Positions 1-7,575 of a DNA stretch of 64,000 nt are shown one piece after another. Source of the stretch: Flagellimonas zhangzhouensis. GTDB lineage: Bacteria > Bacteroidota > Bacteroidia > Flavobacteriales > Flavobacteriaceae. A model generated the notes under the pieces. It was not told where the DNA came from, made no database searches, and saw nothing but the letters and a program-made list of their open reading frames with translations. The first letter of the stretch is position 1. Every line of letters begins with the position of its first letter. The stretch lies in assembly GCF_900102925.1 (NCBI RefSeq), contig NZ_FNKI01000005.1:62001-126000 (forward strand), given 5' to 3'. The translations under genes and the position numbers were made by a program.

Positions 1-1
1 G

Positions 2-466
2 GTGGCCCCTACCAAAATGAACGACCGCTATGAATGGTTTTTGGAAAAAGCTACGGAAATCGGAGTAGACGAAATCACGCCTATTATTTGCGACCATTCA
101 GAACGAAAAGTGATCAAGTTGGATCGTTTGGAGCGTGTTTTACAGAGCGCCATGAAACAATCCCTTCAAACGGTTTTACCACAAATCAACCCACCAATTA
201 CCGCTACCGAGTTTTTGAATTCTGATGTAGAAGGACAAAAATTTATAGCACATTGCATGGAAGGCGAAAAAATGGAACTCAAAAGAAAAGTGATTCCAGA
301 TCAAGACTTGACCATTATGATTGGCCCTGAAGGAGATTTCTCCAAAAATGAAGTGGATTTGGCCAAGGAAAAAGGGTATGTTCCCGTTTCTTTGGGAAAC
401 ACGCGACTTCGGACAGAAACCGCTGCCATTGTTGCCTGTGCCACCGTGGCCATGATCAACAACTAA
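2..466 (+). CDS. rsmE: 16S rRNA (uracil-1498-N3)-methyltransferase, C-terminal part
   Basis: RsmE methylates N3 of U1498 in 16S rRNA using S-adenosylmethionine. It is a cytosolic SPOUT-class (knotted) methyltransferase. The visible 154 residues contain APTKMNDRYEWFLEKATEIG, the linker into the SPOUT domain, and the family's cofactor-binding end: IGPEGDFSKNE followed by SLGNTRLRTETAA. The frame is open to the left edge, so the N-terminal PUA-like domain (about 80 residues in full-length homologues) lies outside the window and base 2 is not a real start. It is followed 63 bp later by a DUF4159 gene on the same strand. Identity is secure from the two C-terminal motifs. Confidence 0.95.
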   Translation: MAPTKMNDRYEWFLEKATEIGVDEITPIICDHSERKVIKLDRLERVLQSAMKQSLQTVLPQINPPITATEFLNSDVEGQKFIAHCMEGEKMELKRKVIPDQDLTIMIGPEGDFSKNEVDLAKEKGYVPVSLGNTRLRTETAAIVACATVAMINN

Positions 467-529
467 ACCAAGACACATCTTATTTAAAAAGGAATGCCTT
501 ACATTTGAAGTATTGGTATTCAAATTTCC

Positions 530-1177
530 ATGAAACACCTCTTTTATAGCTTACTCTGTTTTGTATTGGCTTTATCCAGCATGAATGCCCAAGACATTGC
601 CGTACTTAAGTACGGAGGTGGTGGAGATTGGTATTCCAACCCTACTGCACTTCCCAATCTAATTGCATTTTGTAATTCCAATATCGGGACCAAAATAAAT
701 CCTGACTTCGAAACTGTCGAAGCAGGGAGTGTCTCCATCTTTAAATATCCTTTTTTGCACATGACGGGACATGGCAATGTGTTTTTTACTGATGAGGAAA
801 GTGAGAATTTAAGAACTTATCTTTTATCAGGAGGTTTTTTACACATTGATGACAATTATGGCATGGAACCTTACTTAAGAAGGGAGCTGAACAAAATTTT
901 TCCCGATAAGGCATTAGAAGAATTGGGAGCTGACCATCCTATTTTCAATCAAAAATATGCCTTCCCCGATGGTTTACCTAAAATACATGAACATGATGGT
1001 AAACGGCCACAAGCTTTCGGAATTTTTGAACAAGGCAGATTGGTGCTTTTGTACACCTTTGAATGCGATCTAGGTGATGGTTGGGAAGACCCTGAAGTAC
1101 ATAACGACCCAGAAGATGTACGGCTCAAAGCTTTGCAAATGGGAGCCAATATTGTGGAATACGCCTTTAAAAGTTAA
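530..1177 (+). CDS. DUF4159 domain-containing exported protein
   Basis: This 215-residue protein has a signal peptide (residues 1-20, ending SSMNAQ). The rest matches the DUF4159 family: YGGGGDWYSNPT, PFLHMTGHGNV, a GGFLHIDDNYG segment and a DLGDGWEDPEVHND segment. DUF4159 proteins have a flavodoxin or GATase-like fold, and their biochemical role is unknown. The gene sits between rsmE and a permease on the same strand, with only 2 bp before the next start, so cotranscription with the permease is likely. A TACATTTG sequence at 500-507 resembles the -7 element of Bacteroidota promoters, although no convincing -33 TTG is seen. Confidence 0.88.
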   Translation: MKHLFYSLLCFVLALSSMNAQDIAVLKYGGGGDWYSNPTALPNLIAFCNSNIGTKINPDFETVEAGSVSIFKYPFLHMTGHGNVFFTDEESENLRTYLLSGGFLHIDDNYGMEPYLRRELNKIFPDKALEELGADHPIFNQKYAFPDGLPKIHEHDGKRPQAFGIFEQGRLVLLYTFECDLGDGWEDPEVHNDPEDVRLKALQMGANIVEYAFKS

Positions 1178-1179
1178 TT

Positions 1180-2280
1180 ATGAGTGCCAAAACTATCGCC
1201 AACGGAATTCTTAGAGCCATTGCCATATTAGCTGGTATCGTAATTTTAGGGTGGTTCTTTTATAAGATTCAATCTGTTATAGTGTATTTGGCCATTGCGG
1301 CGGTAATTGCTCTTTTGGGAAGACCGATTGTTTTGTTTCTAAGAAAGAAATTAAAGTTTCCAAACACCCTGGCAGTAATTGCAACCATGTTGTTTATGGT
1401 TTCTATTTTTTTGGGAATCTTGGCCCTATTTATTCCACTGATCACCAAACAGAGCCAAAATCTATCGCTTCTTGATATTGACATGCTAACTGAAAAAATC
1501 AACTCGCTTTACCTTGAAACCTTGCAATATTTTGGAGCATCTACTGGTAGTGTGAATGAAATTATCAGTGAATCCCACATAGAAGAAAGTATGTTGTCCG
1601 ATTTGGATTTAGGTTTTATACCAGACTTTTTAAACACCTTTATGAACGCTTTGAGTAGTTTTAGCATCGGATTCTTTTCTGTGCTTTTCATCTCATTTTT
1701 CTTCTTAAAAGATCGGAATTTATTGCAAAATGGACTGCTCACTTTTGTTCCAGACAACAAGGAAAGTAACATGGTAAAATCCATTGAAAAAATAAATAAT
1801 TTACTCTCCAGATATTTTGCTGGAATCCTACTTCAACTTTTTATTTTGTTCGTGATTTACACGATTGCATTACTAATTGTTGGAGTGGAAAATGCAATTG
1901 TGATTGCTTTCCTATGTGCCCTATTTAACATCATTCCATACATAGGTCCTATTATCGGTGGAGTGATCATGATTACATTAACAATGACCAGCTTTTTAGG
2001 GGCTGATTTCAGCAGTGTAATCATACCTAAAACTATGTATGTTTTGATAGGTTTGGCCATTGGTCAATTGATTGATAATTTCTTTTCGCAACCCTTTATT
2101 TTTTCCAATAGCGTTAAGTCCCATCCCCTTGAAATTTTCTTGGTGATCATCATTGCTGGACTTCTTTTTGGTGTGGTCGGAATGGTGGTTGCCGTGCCTG
2201 GATACACCGCAATTAAGGTGATTTTAAAAGAATTTTTAGCTGAATATTCCGTTGTGCAAAAGTTGACCAAAAACTTATAG
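1180..2280 (+). CDS. AI-2E family transporter (PerM/YdiK-like permease)
   Basis: This 366-residue integral membrane protein has about seven to eight hydrophobic segments. Two lie at the N-terminus (residues about 10-50), one near 60-90, and a cluster runs from about 150 to 350. The motif FNIIPYIGPIIGG, followed by the ...GQLIDNFFSQPFIFSNSVKSHPLEIF region, is diagnostic of the AI-2E/PerM permease family. Members have been linked to autoinducer-2 export or sodium/proton antiport, and no substrate can be assigned here. The start ATG is 2 bp past the stop of the DUF4159 gene and its stop is 7 bp before the next gene, which suggests one transcript. Confidence 0.9.
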   Translation: MSAKTIANGILRAIAILAGIVILGWFFYKIQSVIVYLAIAAVIALLGRPIVLFLRKKLKFPNTLAVIATMLFMVSIFLGILALFIPLITKQSQNLSLLDIDMLTEKINSLYLETLQYFGASTGSVNEIISESHIEESMLSDLDLGFIPDFLNTFMNALSSFSIGFFSVLFISFFFLKDRNLLQNGLLTFVPDNKESNMVKSIEKINNLLSRYFAGILLQLFILFVIYTIALLIVGVENAIVIAFLCALFNIIPYIGPIIGGVIMITLTMTSFLGADFSSVIIPKTMYVLIGLAIGQLIDNFFSQPFIFSNSVKSHPLEIFLVIIIAGLLFGVVGMVVAVPGYTAIKVILKEFLAEYSVVQKLTKNL

Positions 2281-2287
2281 CATCTCT

Positions 2288-3466
2288 TTGAATAAACGAT
2301 TATTAAATACTGGTGTACAGGATTTTATATTTAAAAATATAAATACTGACATTATGTCTGTTTTGCTTCAAAAGCCCATTTTTGATGGCATTTCACAAAA
2401 AGAACTAGCCGAACAACTTGAAGCTCGAAAAAAATGTGAGGACAAACTCCCCACTTGGTTTGAACACAAAAATATTTACTACCCGAACAAGCTAAATATT
2501 GAGCAAACCAGTTCGGAGCAAACTGCTCTTTATAAAGCACAAATTATAGGGGGAAAGTCGCTGATAGATCTAACTGGCGGATTTGGTGTAGACAGCTATT
2601 TTTTCGCCTCCAAAATGGAACAGGTTTGGCACTGTGAAATCAACCCAGAATTAAGTGAAATTGCCCAACATAATTTTGAGATTTTAGGTCGAAAAAACAT
2701 CCAGTGTTTTGCTGAAGATGGCATTGAATTTCTGAAAAATTCCAACCAACATTTCGATTGGGTTTTTGTGGACCCCTCCCGAAGAAATGATAAAAAAGGC
2801 AAGGTGTTTTTACTTGAAGATTGCCTCCCAAATTTACCTAATAACCTATCCTTTATTTTTGAGAAAACGGAAAAGGTTTTGATCAAAGCCTCTCCTATTT
2901 TTGACATTGCCCAAGGCATCAATGAACTTCAATTTACCAAAGAGGTTCATGTCGTCGCAGTGAACAATGAGGTGAAAGAATTATTGTTTGTAGTGGAGAA
3001 AGGTTTTGAAGGTGACATTCAAATTAAGACGGTGAATCTTTTGCCCAACCAAGAAGACCATTTCAATTTCAAATTAGCAGATGAACCCACTTGCGAAATT
3101 AATTACGATTCACCAGAAGACTTTTTATATGAACCCAATGCCGCCATTTTAAAGTCAGGAGGGTTTAAATCTGTAGCAGCATTTTACAAAGTAAATAAGC
3201 TTCATCCGCATTCGCATTTATACACTTCCGTCGAGAAAATTGATTTTCCTGGAAGAACCTTCAAAATTGAACAAGTTCTCCCCTATTCCAAAAAGACTAT
3301 CAAATCATTGGGGTTGACCAAAGCAAATATCACCACAAGAAACTTTCCGATGACCGTGGCAGATATCCGTAAAAAATTCAAAATAAAGGATGGTGGTGAC
3401 CACTATTTGTTCTTCACCAAAAACATTGACGATTCCCTTTTGATCTTATCCTGTAAAAAAGTTTAG
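2288..3466 (+). CDS. Class I SAM-dependent methyltransferase with THUMP-like domain
   Basis: A predicted RNA-type methyltransferase of 392 residues. The SAM-binding loop is DLTGGFGVDSYFF (about residues 95-107). A DPSRR motif with the downstream FLLEDC segment resembles the catalytic region of this family. The C-terminal part, about residues 290-392, corresponds to the THUMP-like domain that accompanies it in Bacteroidota. I chose the TTG start at 2288 because the N-terminal MNKRLLNTGVQDFIFKN segment resembles the conserved start of relatives. The first ATG, at 2354, would delete it. The substrate is unknown. The gene ends 2 bp before a convergent hydrolase gene. Confidence 0.85.
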   Translation: MNKRLLNTGVQDFIFKNINTDIMSVLLQKPIFDGISQKELAEQLEARKKCEDKLPTWFEHKNIYYPNKLNIEQTSSEQTALYKAQIIGGKSLIDLTGGFGVDSYFFASKMEQVWHCEINPELSEIAQHNFEILGRKNIQCFAEDGIEFLKNSNQHFDWVFVDPSRRNDKKGKVFLLEDCLPNLPNNLSFIFEKTEKVLIKASPIFDIAQGINELQFTKEVHVVAVNNEVKELLFVVEKGFEGDIQIKTVNLLPNQEDHFNFKLADEPTCEINYDSPEDFLYEPNAAILKSGGFKSVAAFYKVNKLHPHSHLYTSVEKIDFPGRTFKIEQVLPYSKKTIKSLGLTKANITTRNFPMTVADIRKKFKIKDGGDHYLFFTKNIDDSLLILSCKKV

Positions 3467-3468
3467 GC

Positions 3469-4395
3469 CTAATCCAAGTTATCCATCCAATCAAAAAAGA
3501 GGTTGATCCAATTTTTTAATCTTTCATGTTCCAATCCCAAAGAAAACCCATGCCCTCCTGTCGGATACACATGCATGGTTGCAGGTACTTTGTTTTCTTT
3601 CAAAGCAGAAAAGAACATCAAACTGTTCTCAACAGGAACGGCTCCATCATCTGCAGCATGTAATAAGAAAGTGGGCGGCGTGTTTTCATCTACCTGCTTT
3701 TCATTAGAAAGATAATCCAATTCAGCCTGTGTCGGATTTTCTCCTACCAAAGAAGCTCTAGAACCTGTATGCGTGCTTGGTTCACCTAAAGTGATTACAG
3801 GATAAATCAAGGCCATAAAATCAGGGCGGGCTGAAATGCCATCCTCTCCCTTCTGTGTGGGATAGACCTTTTCATCGTAATGGGTGCCCAAGGTGGAGGC
3901 CAAATGTCCTCCTGCAGAAAAGCCCATGATTCCTATTTGGTTTTCATCCAGATTCCACTCTTTGACCTTAGATCGTACCAAACGCATGGCTCTTTGCGCA
4001 TCTTGCAAGGGAACCAAATGTTTATCCTTTATAATGGATTTGGACCAAGGCAAACGATATTTCACCACGATGCCTGCTATACCTTTTGCAGTTAATGTTT
4101 TGGCAATATCGGTACCCTCCCAATCGTAGGCCAGACCGTAATACCCTCCACCTGGAAAAATAACAACTGCCTTGCCATTGGACATTCTCTTTGATGGCAA
4201 AAACACTTCAACAGTTGGTTCTTGCACATTGGTGATCCAAATGATTCCGTCTTCGGTATATTCAATTTTCTCGGCCTCGTTGGAAGCCTCTTGGTTTGGA
4301 ATTCTGTTTGGCCAAAGTGGGATAATAGTATTTTGTGCTGACATTCCAATCGTGGTTAGTAGGAAAATCAGTGCGGTTAGTTTGATGCTTTTCAT
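3469..4395 (-). CDS. Exported alpha/beta hydrolase (BD-FAE/acetyl-esterase-like)
   Basis: A 308-residue secreted esterase-type hydrolase. The ATG at 4395 gives a clean signal peptide (MKSIKLTALIFLLTTIGMSA); an in-frame upstream ATG at 4431 adds 12 residues and overlaps the neighbouring gene. Motifs visible are FPGGGYYGLAYDWEG (oxyanion loop), GFSAGGH (nucleophile Ser) and GGHGF (catalytic His), in the order of BD-FAE and acetyl-xylan-esterase-like alpha/beta hydrolases. It is paralogous in motif layout to the hydrolase at 26566-27477. Removal of acyl groups from sugars is likely but not proven. It follows a D-Ala-D-Ala dipeptidase gene on the same strand with a 17 bp gap. Confidence 0.85.
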   Translation of the reverse strand: MKSIKLTALIFLLTTIGMSAQNTIIPLWPNRIPNQEASNEAEKIEYTEDGIIWITNVQEPTVEVFLPSKRMSNGKAVVIFPGGGYYGLAYDWEGTDIAKTLTAKGIAGIVVKYRLPWSKSIIKDKHLVPLQDAQRAMRLVRSKVKEWNLDENQIGIMGFSAGGHLASTLGTHYDEKVYPTQKGEDGISARPDFMALIYPVITLGEPSTHTGSRASLVGENPTQAELDYLSNEKQVDENTPPTFLLHAADDGAVPVENSLMFFSALKENKVPATMHVYPTGGHGFSLGLEHERLKNWINLFFDWMDNLD

Positions 4396-4412
4396 GTGCT
4401 TGGTTTGTGCTA

Positions 4413-5135
4413 TTATTCGGGACAATCCCATTTAAAATTGGCCACCTTATCGTTGGAGCCTGCGGATAAATTGTAATGCCACCATTCCGTTCTAATCGAC
4501 CAAAATCCGTGAGATTCCATTGTTTCTTTCAGTAATTTTCTATTGTCGAGTATATTTTGGGGCAAGTCCATATTATCGTGATAGGCCCTTTTTCCAAAAA
4601 AATCAAAATCGGTTCCCATATCGAGTTCATTACCCTCCAGATCAACTAAGGTAATGTCCACTGCACCACCTTTATTGTGAATGGAACCTTTATCTGGATT
4701 GGCTACATATTGAGGATTGGGCACTATCTCCCACATTTTGTACTGCACCGAATTGGGGCGATAACAATCAAAAAACTTGATTTTAACTCCCTCTTTCAGA
4801 AAATCCTTATTGGCTTTAATCAAGGCTTTGGCGGTTTTAACTCGGGTGTAGCATTCGGCGCAATCGTACACTTTAGCCTTTAAAAAGTTGTTTTCCGTAG
4901 CATAACGCAGGTCATAAGCAAAATCCCTGCTGAAATCCTCCAATCGCACAAAAGTGGTATCGGCCAAACCATCGAAAGTTTTAAGTTTTGGTTCTACTGT
5001 TTTTGGAACTGAATCCACTGCAACAGAATCTTTTACTTCAACAGTTTCAACTTGTTTAGATGTTTCCGTTTTTTTGTTTTTCTGACCGCAACTTATCGTC
5101 AAAGCGACAATAAAAATGAGTAGGCTATGCTTCAT
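4413..5135 (-). CDS. D-alanyl-D-alanine dipeptidase (peptidase M15D, VanX/DdpX family), lipoprotein
   Basis: Hydrolyses D-Ala-D-Ala to D-alanine, using zinc. The 240-residue product starts at 5135 with a lipoprotein signal (ALTISC; Cys16), so it probably works in the periplasm. A charged Lys/Glu/Val-rich linker follows. The zinc site is visible as SIHNKGGAVD (the SxHxxGxAxD-like signature) and TEWWH (the ExxWH motif with catalytic Glu and third His ligand). FDCYRPNSVQ carries the conserved Arg. Without vanH or vanA nearby, recycling of peptidoglycan dipeptide is far more likely than glycopeptide resistance. The 1 bp gap to the upstream gene suggests one operon with the flanking hydrolases. 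Confidence 0.9.
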   Translation of the reverse strand: MKHSLLIFIVALTISCGQKNKKTETSKQVETVEVKDSVAVDSVPKTVEPKLKTFDGLADTTFVRLEDFSRDFAYDLRYATENNFLKAKVYDCAECYTRVKTAKALIKANKDFLKEGVKIKFFDCYRPNSVQYKMWEIVPNPQYVANPDKGSIHNKGGAVDITLVDLEGNELDMGTDFDFFGKRAYHDNMDLPQNILDNRKLLKETMESHGFWSIRTEWWHYNLSAGSNDKVANFKWDCPE

Positions 5136-5136
5136 G

Positions 5137-5859
5137 TTAGTCGATTTGTTTTTGCTTGGCAAACCAAGTATATAAAGAATCTGTAGTATAGGCCCTGTCC
5201 CATGCATTGTGGCCTACCCCTTTATATCTAGTGTATTGCACATCATATCCCATTTCTTTGAGCCTAGCCACCATACCATCGGATTCTTCCACCCTAATTT
5301 TATCATCTTGATCTCCGTGAAAAACCCAAATGGGCATTTTTTTATTGATCCAATGGGCATAGGGCAATGGGGCCATTCCACAAACCACTGCCATAGCTGC
5401 AAACTTATCAGGGTATTGAGTAGCCATTTCCCAAGCTGCACTTCCTCCCCTGCTCAATCCCGTTAAGTAAATTCGTTTTTTGTCCACACGATTGGCATCC
5501 ACAACAGAATCCAACAATTGGGCAACGGCTTCTGTATTCCACCATTTTTGTGCATGTGGGTTCTGTGGCGCCAAAATCAAAAATGGAAATTGCATTCCCT
5601 CAGCCAACAATTTTGGAGGACCATTGTGTTTGATGTATTCCATTTTTTGACCAGATTCACCGCCCCCATGAAGAAATAATAGCAAGCCAAATTCTTCATT
5701 TTCTGAACTGAAATAATCCTTTGGGTAGTAGAGGTAGTATTTTAGGGATTCTTTGGTGACGGTTTCCAATTCATCCAACACCAAATGGGATTGTGCGGAG
5801 CACGCTTGGAGCACCAAAAGCCCTATCAAAATAAAAAAACGTAAAAATTGATTGCCCAT
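5137..5859 (-). CDS. Lipoprotein alpha/beta hydrolase (prolyl-oligopeptidase/PHB-depolymerase-like esterase)
   Basis: A 240-residue envelope hydrolase with lipoprotein signal LLVLQAC (Cys19). Motifs seen in order are LFLHGGGESG (oxyanion loop), GLSRGGSAAWEMA (nucleophile Ser in GxSxGG) and GVGHNAW (catalytic His), with an Asp in FHGDQDD between them. This layout matches small carboxylesterases related to poly-3-hydroxybutyrate depolymerase and prolyl oligopeptidase. The substrate cannot be named. It lies first in a minus-strand run with the dipeptidase and the BD-FAE-like hydrolase. The gap to the nucleotidase gene upstream is 12 bp. Confidence 0.84.
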   Translation of the reverse strand: MGNQFLRFFILIGLLVLQACSAQSHLVLDELETVTKESLKYYLYYPKDYFSSENEEFGLLLFLHGGGESGQKMEYIKHNGPPKLLAEGMQFPFLILAPQNPHAQKWWNTEAVAQLLDSVVDANRVDKKRIYLTGLSRGGSAAWEMATQYPDKFAAMAVVCGMAPLPYAHWINKKMPIWVFHGDQDDKIRVEESDGMVARLKEMGYDVQYTRYKGVGHNAWDRAYTTDSLYTWFAKQKQID

Positions 5860-5871
5860 TACCCGTACAAG

Positions 5872-6393
5872 TTACAAAAGTTTATCGGCGATTTCTTGCC
5901 AATTATGGGCACGCTCAAATGAATTTTCATTGGCATTGTGCGGTGAAGAGAACATAATGGATCTCCCATTAAATGGCTCCAAGTTTTTACTACGATCATC
6001 TATCAAAACATCACCTTTTAAAATGTGTTTATCCCCACACAAAATACGATTTTGCCAAGGGATAAAAGGAAAGTGTAAATCCAACCAATCCGATTTTTCC
6101 TTTAAGGAATCAGGAAATTCCATGGCAGCAGAAGCAATGTAGACCTTATATTTTTTACTCAATTCCAACAACACCTCTTGACTATCTGGAATAACCCTCA
6201 AATCCCTAAAAAAACCAATTCTTCGGGTATGATCTTTTATGTTTTTTTGATGTTCCTTCGGCACACATTGCCAAACTTCCCTTCCGAAGCATTCTTCTAC
6301 ACATAATTGGGCATTAAATTCTTGGTTGTAGATTTCGATATGGGCCATGTAGGCATCAGCCATCACCTCGTCCATATCCACAAAAATGATCAT
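5872..6393 (-). CDS. 5'(3')-deoxyribonucleotidase (NT5C-type HAD hydrolase)
   Basis: This cytosolic 173-residue enzyme matches the NT5C family, which dephosphorylates deoxyribonucleoside monophosphates. The HAD nucleophile motif I is FVDMDEVMAD (Asp6 nucleophile, Asp8 acid/base). A conserved SAAMEF segment serves as motif II, and DVLIDDRSKNL carries the acidic motif IV. The length agrees with the family (about 170-190). There is no signal peptide, unlike its downstream neighbours. It is the first gene of a tightly spaced minus-strand group, so it probably shares their promoter in the 6394-6684 gap. Confidence 0.88.
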   Translation of the reverse strand: MIIFVDMDEVMADAYMAHIEIYNQEFNAQLCVEECFGREVWQCVPKEHQKNIKDHTRRIGFFRDLRVIPDSQEVLLELSKKYKVYIASAAMEFPDSLKEKSDWLDLHFPFIPWQNRILCGDKHILKGDVLIDDRSKNLEPFNGRSIMFSSPHNANENSFERAHNWQEIADKLL

Positions 6394-6684
6394 ACTTAAT
6401 TTTTAGTTACGTGAAGTACGCAAAAACTTGCTGAATAATCAAGGTTAACAGACAGGCCTGTCCAAATTTCACCAAACAGCACTATACATAAATTGCTATA
6501 TCCTAACCATCTATCCTCAAAAATTTTAATAAAAGTGAAGTGTTTTAAAGAATTCTTTAATTCTTGATTTACAACTATCAATCCCTCGAGACCCAGTTTT
6601 AATTTCGACAAATAACAGTTACCTTCACACATTAAGATCCGAAAGCGTTTGATTACGTTCTTCGTGATAAATCAACCCTTATTT
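6394..6684. promoter_or_regulatory. Divergent intergenic region with a 16-bp perfect palindrome
   Basis: About 290 bp separate the nucleotidase gene (minus) from the D-amino acid transaminase (plus), so both promoters must lie here. The sequence TTAAAGAATTCTTTAA at 6545-6560 is a perfect palindrome, and ACAGGCCTGT lies near 6453. I find no clear TTG-N19-TAnnTTTG pair. A 78-codon minus-strand reading frame in the gap resembles no protein I recognise and is treated as chance. Confidence 0.35.
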
Positions 6685-7563
6685 ATGTTGCCAAAAGGAA
6701 ACTTCCCCCAAAAGGTCTATTTAAATGGTGAAATAATAGCGAGTGAAGATGCCAATATTTCGGTTTTTGACCGTGGATTTTTATTTGGTGATGGCATTTA
6801 CGAAGTGATGGTGCAGTTGGAAAACGGCATCTTCTACAAAAAAGCGCATTTGGATCGCCTGCAAGAAAACTTGGATAAAATTGGAATTGATTTTGACGTG
6901 GACACCCTCTACCCAGAAATTGATGCCCTCATTGAAGCCTCCGGACTTTCAGATGCATCTTGTTTGATTTACATGCAAATAACTCGTGGAACAGCCCCTA
7001 GAAAGCATTCCTATCCCAAAGGGATAGCTGCAAGTGTGATGATGTATGCACTTCCTTTTGAATTGCCCTATATCAACACAAAAAATATGAAAGCCATTAC
7101 CGCTAATGACTTCAGATGGCACCGATGCGATATCAAATCCATTTCCTTATTGGGGAATATCATGACCAACGAAGCCGCCATGATTGCCGACTGTGACGAA
7201 GCTGTCCTGATTCGTGATGGCAAAGTAACCGAGGGGTCCCACACCAATATATTTTTTGTGAAAGACAGCAAAGTGGTTACCCATCCTGCCAACGAACATA
7301 TTTTGGATGGCATTACCCGAAAAGTATTGGTGCAATTATGCAAAGAATTGGATTTACCATTGATTGAAAAAGCAATTTCCTTTGATGAAATTCCCAATAC
7401 AGATGAAGCCTTTTTCACGGGAACAACCACGCAAATAGCTTCCATAGCTCAGTTGGGAGAACATACTTATTACGACGGGAACGACATTGGGCCAATCACA
7501 AAACAACTCCGAGAAGCCTTTGCAAAACTCAAAGACATAGACACAGCTGACATAACTTTATAA
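6685..7563 (+). CDS. dat: D-amino acid aminotransferase (class IV, PLP-dependent)
   Basis: Transfers the amino group between D-amino acids and 2-oxo acids using pyridoxal phosphate. The 292-residue length is normal for D-amino acid transaminase. Key features are the N-terminal FDRGFLFGDGIYE segment, the catalytic lysine in RCDIKSISLLGNIM and the phosphate-binding TGTTTQIASIAQ loop. I chose ATG 6685 because MLPKGNFPQKVYLNGE begins the conserved fold. A TTG at 6649 would add 12 residues of no evident homology. A branched-chain aminotransferase is the main alternative, but the RCDIKS motif favours the D-specific branch. Its stop overlaps the leader of a D-aminoacylase gene, which supports a D-amino-acid pathway. 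Confidence 0.85.
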   Translation: MLPKGNFPQKVYLNGEIIASEDANISVFDRGFLFGDGIYEVMVQLENGIFYKKAHLDRLQENLDKIGIDFDVDTLYPEIDALIEASGLSDASCLIYMQITRGTAPRKHSYPKGIAASVMMYALPFELPYINTKNMKAITANDFRWHRCDIKSISLLGNIMTNEAAMIADCDEAVLIRDGKVTEGSHTNIFFVKDSKVVTHPANEHILDGITRKVLVQLCKELDLPLIEKAISFDEIPNTDEAFFTGTTTQIASIAQLGEHTYYDGNDIGPITKQLREAFAKLKDIDTADITL

Positions 7564-7575
7564 GTGACTCAAATT

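Noticed and set aside
4413-5135. VanX-type dipeptidase as vancomycin resistance
   Set aside because: No vanH, vanA, vanR or vanS gene lies nearby, and lipoprotein VanX/DdpX enzymes are common in Bacteroidota for dipeptide recycling. Outer-membrane bacteria are also naturally less exposed to glycopeptides.
6396-6632. 78-codon minus-strand frame between the nucleotidase and transaminase genes
   Set aside because: Its translation shows no family features or signal. It covers the region where two divergent promoters are needed.
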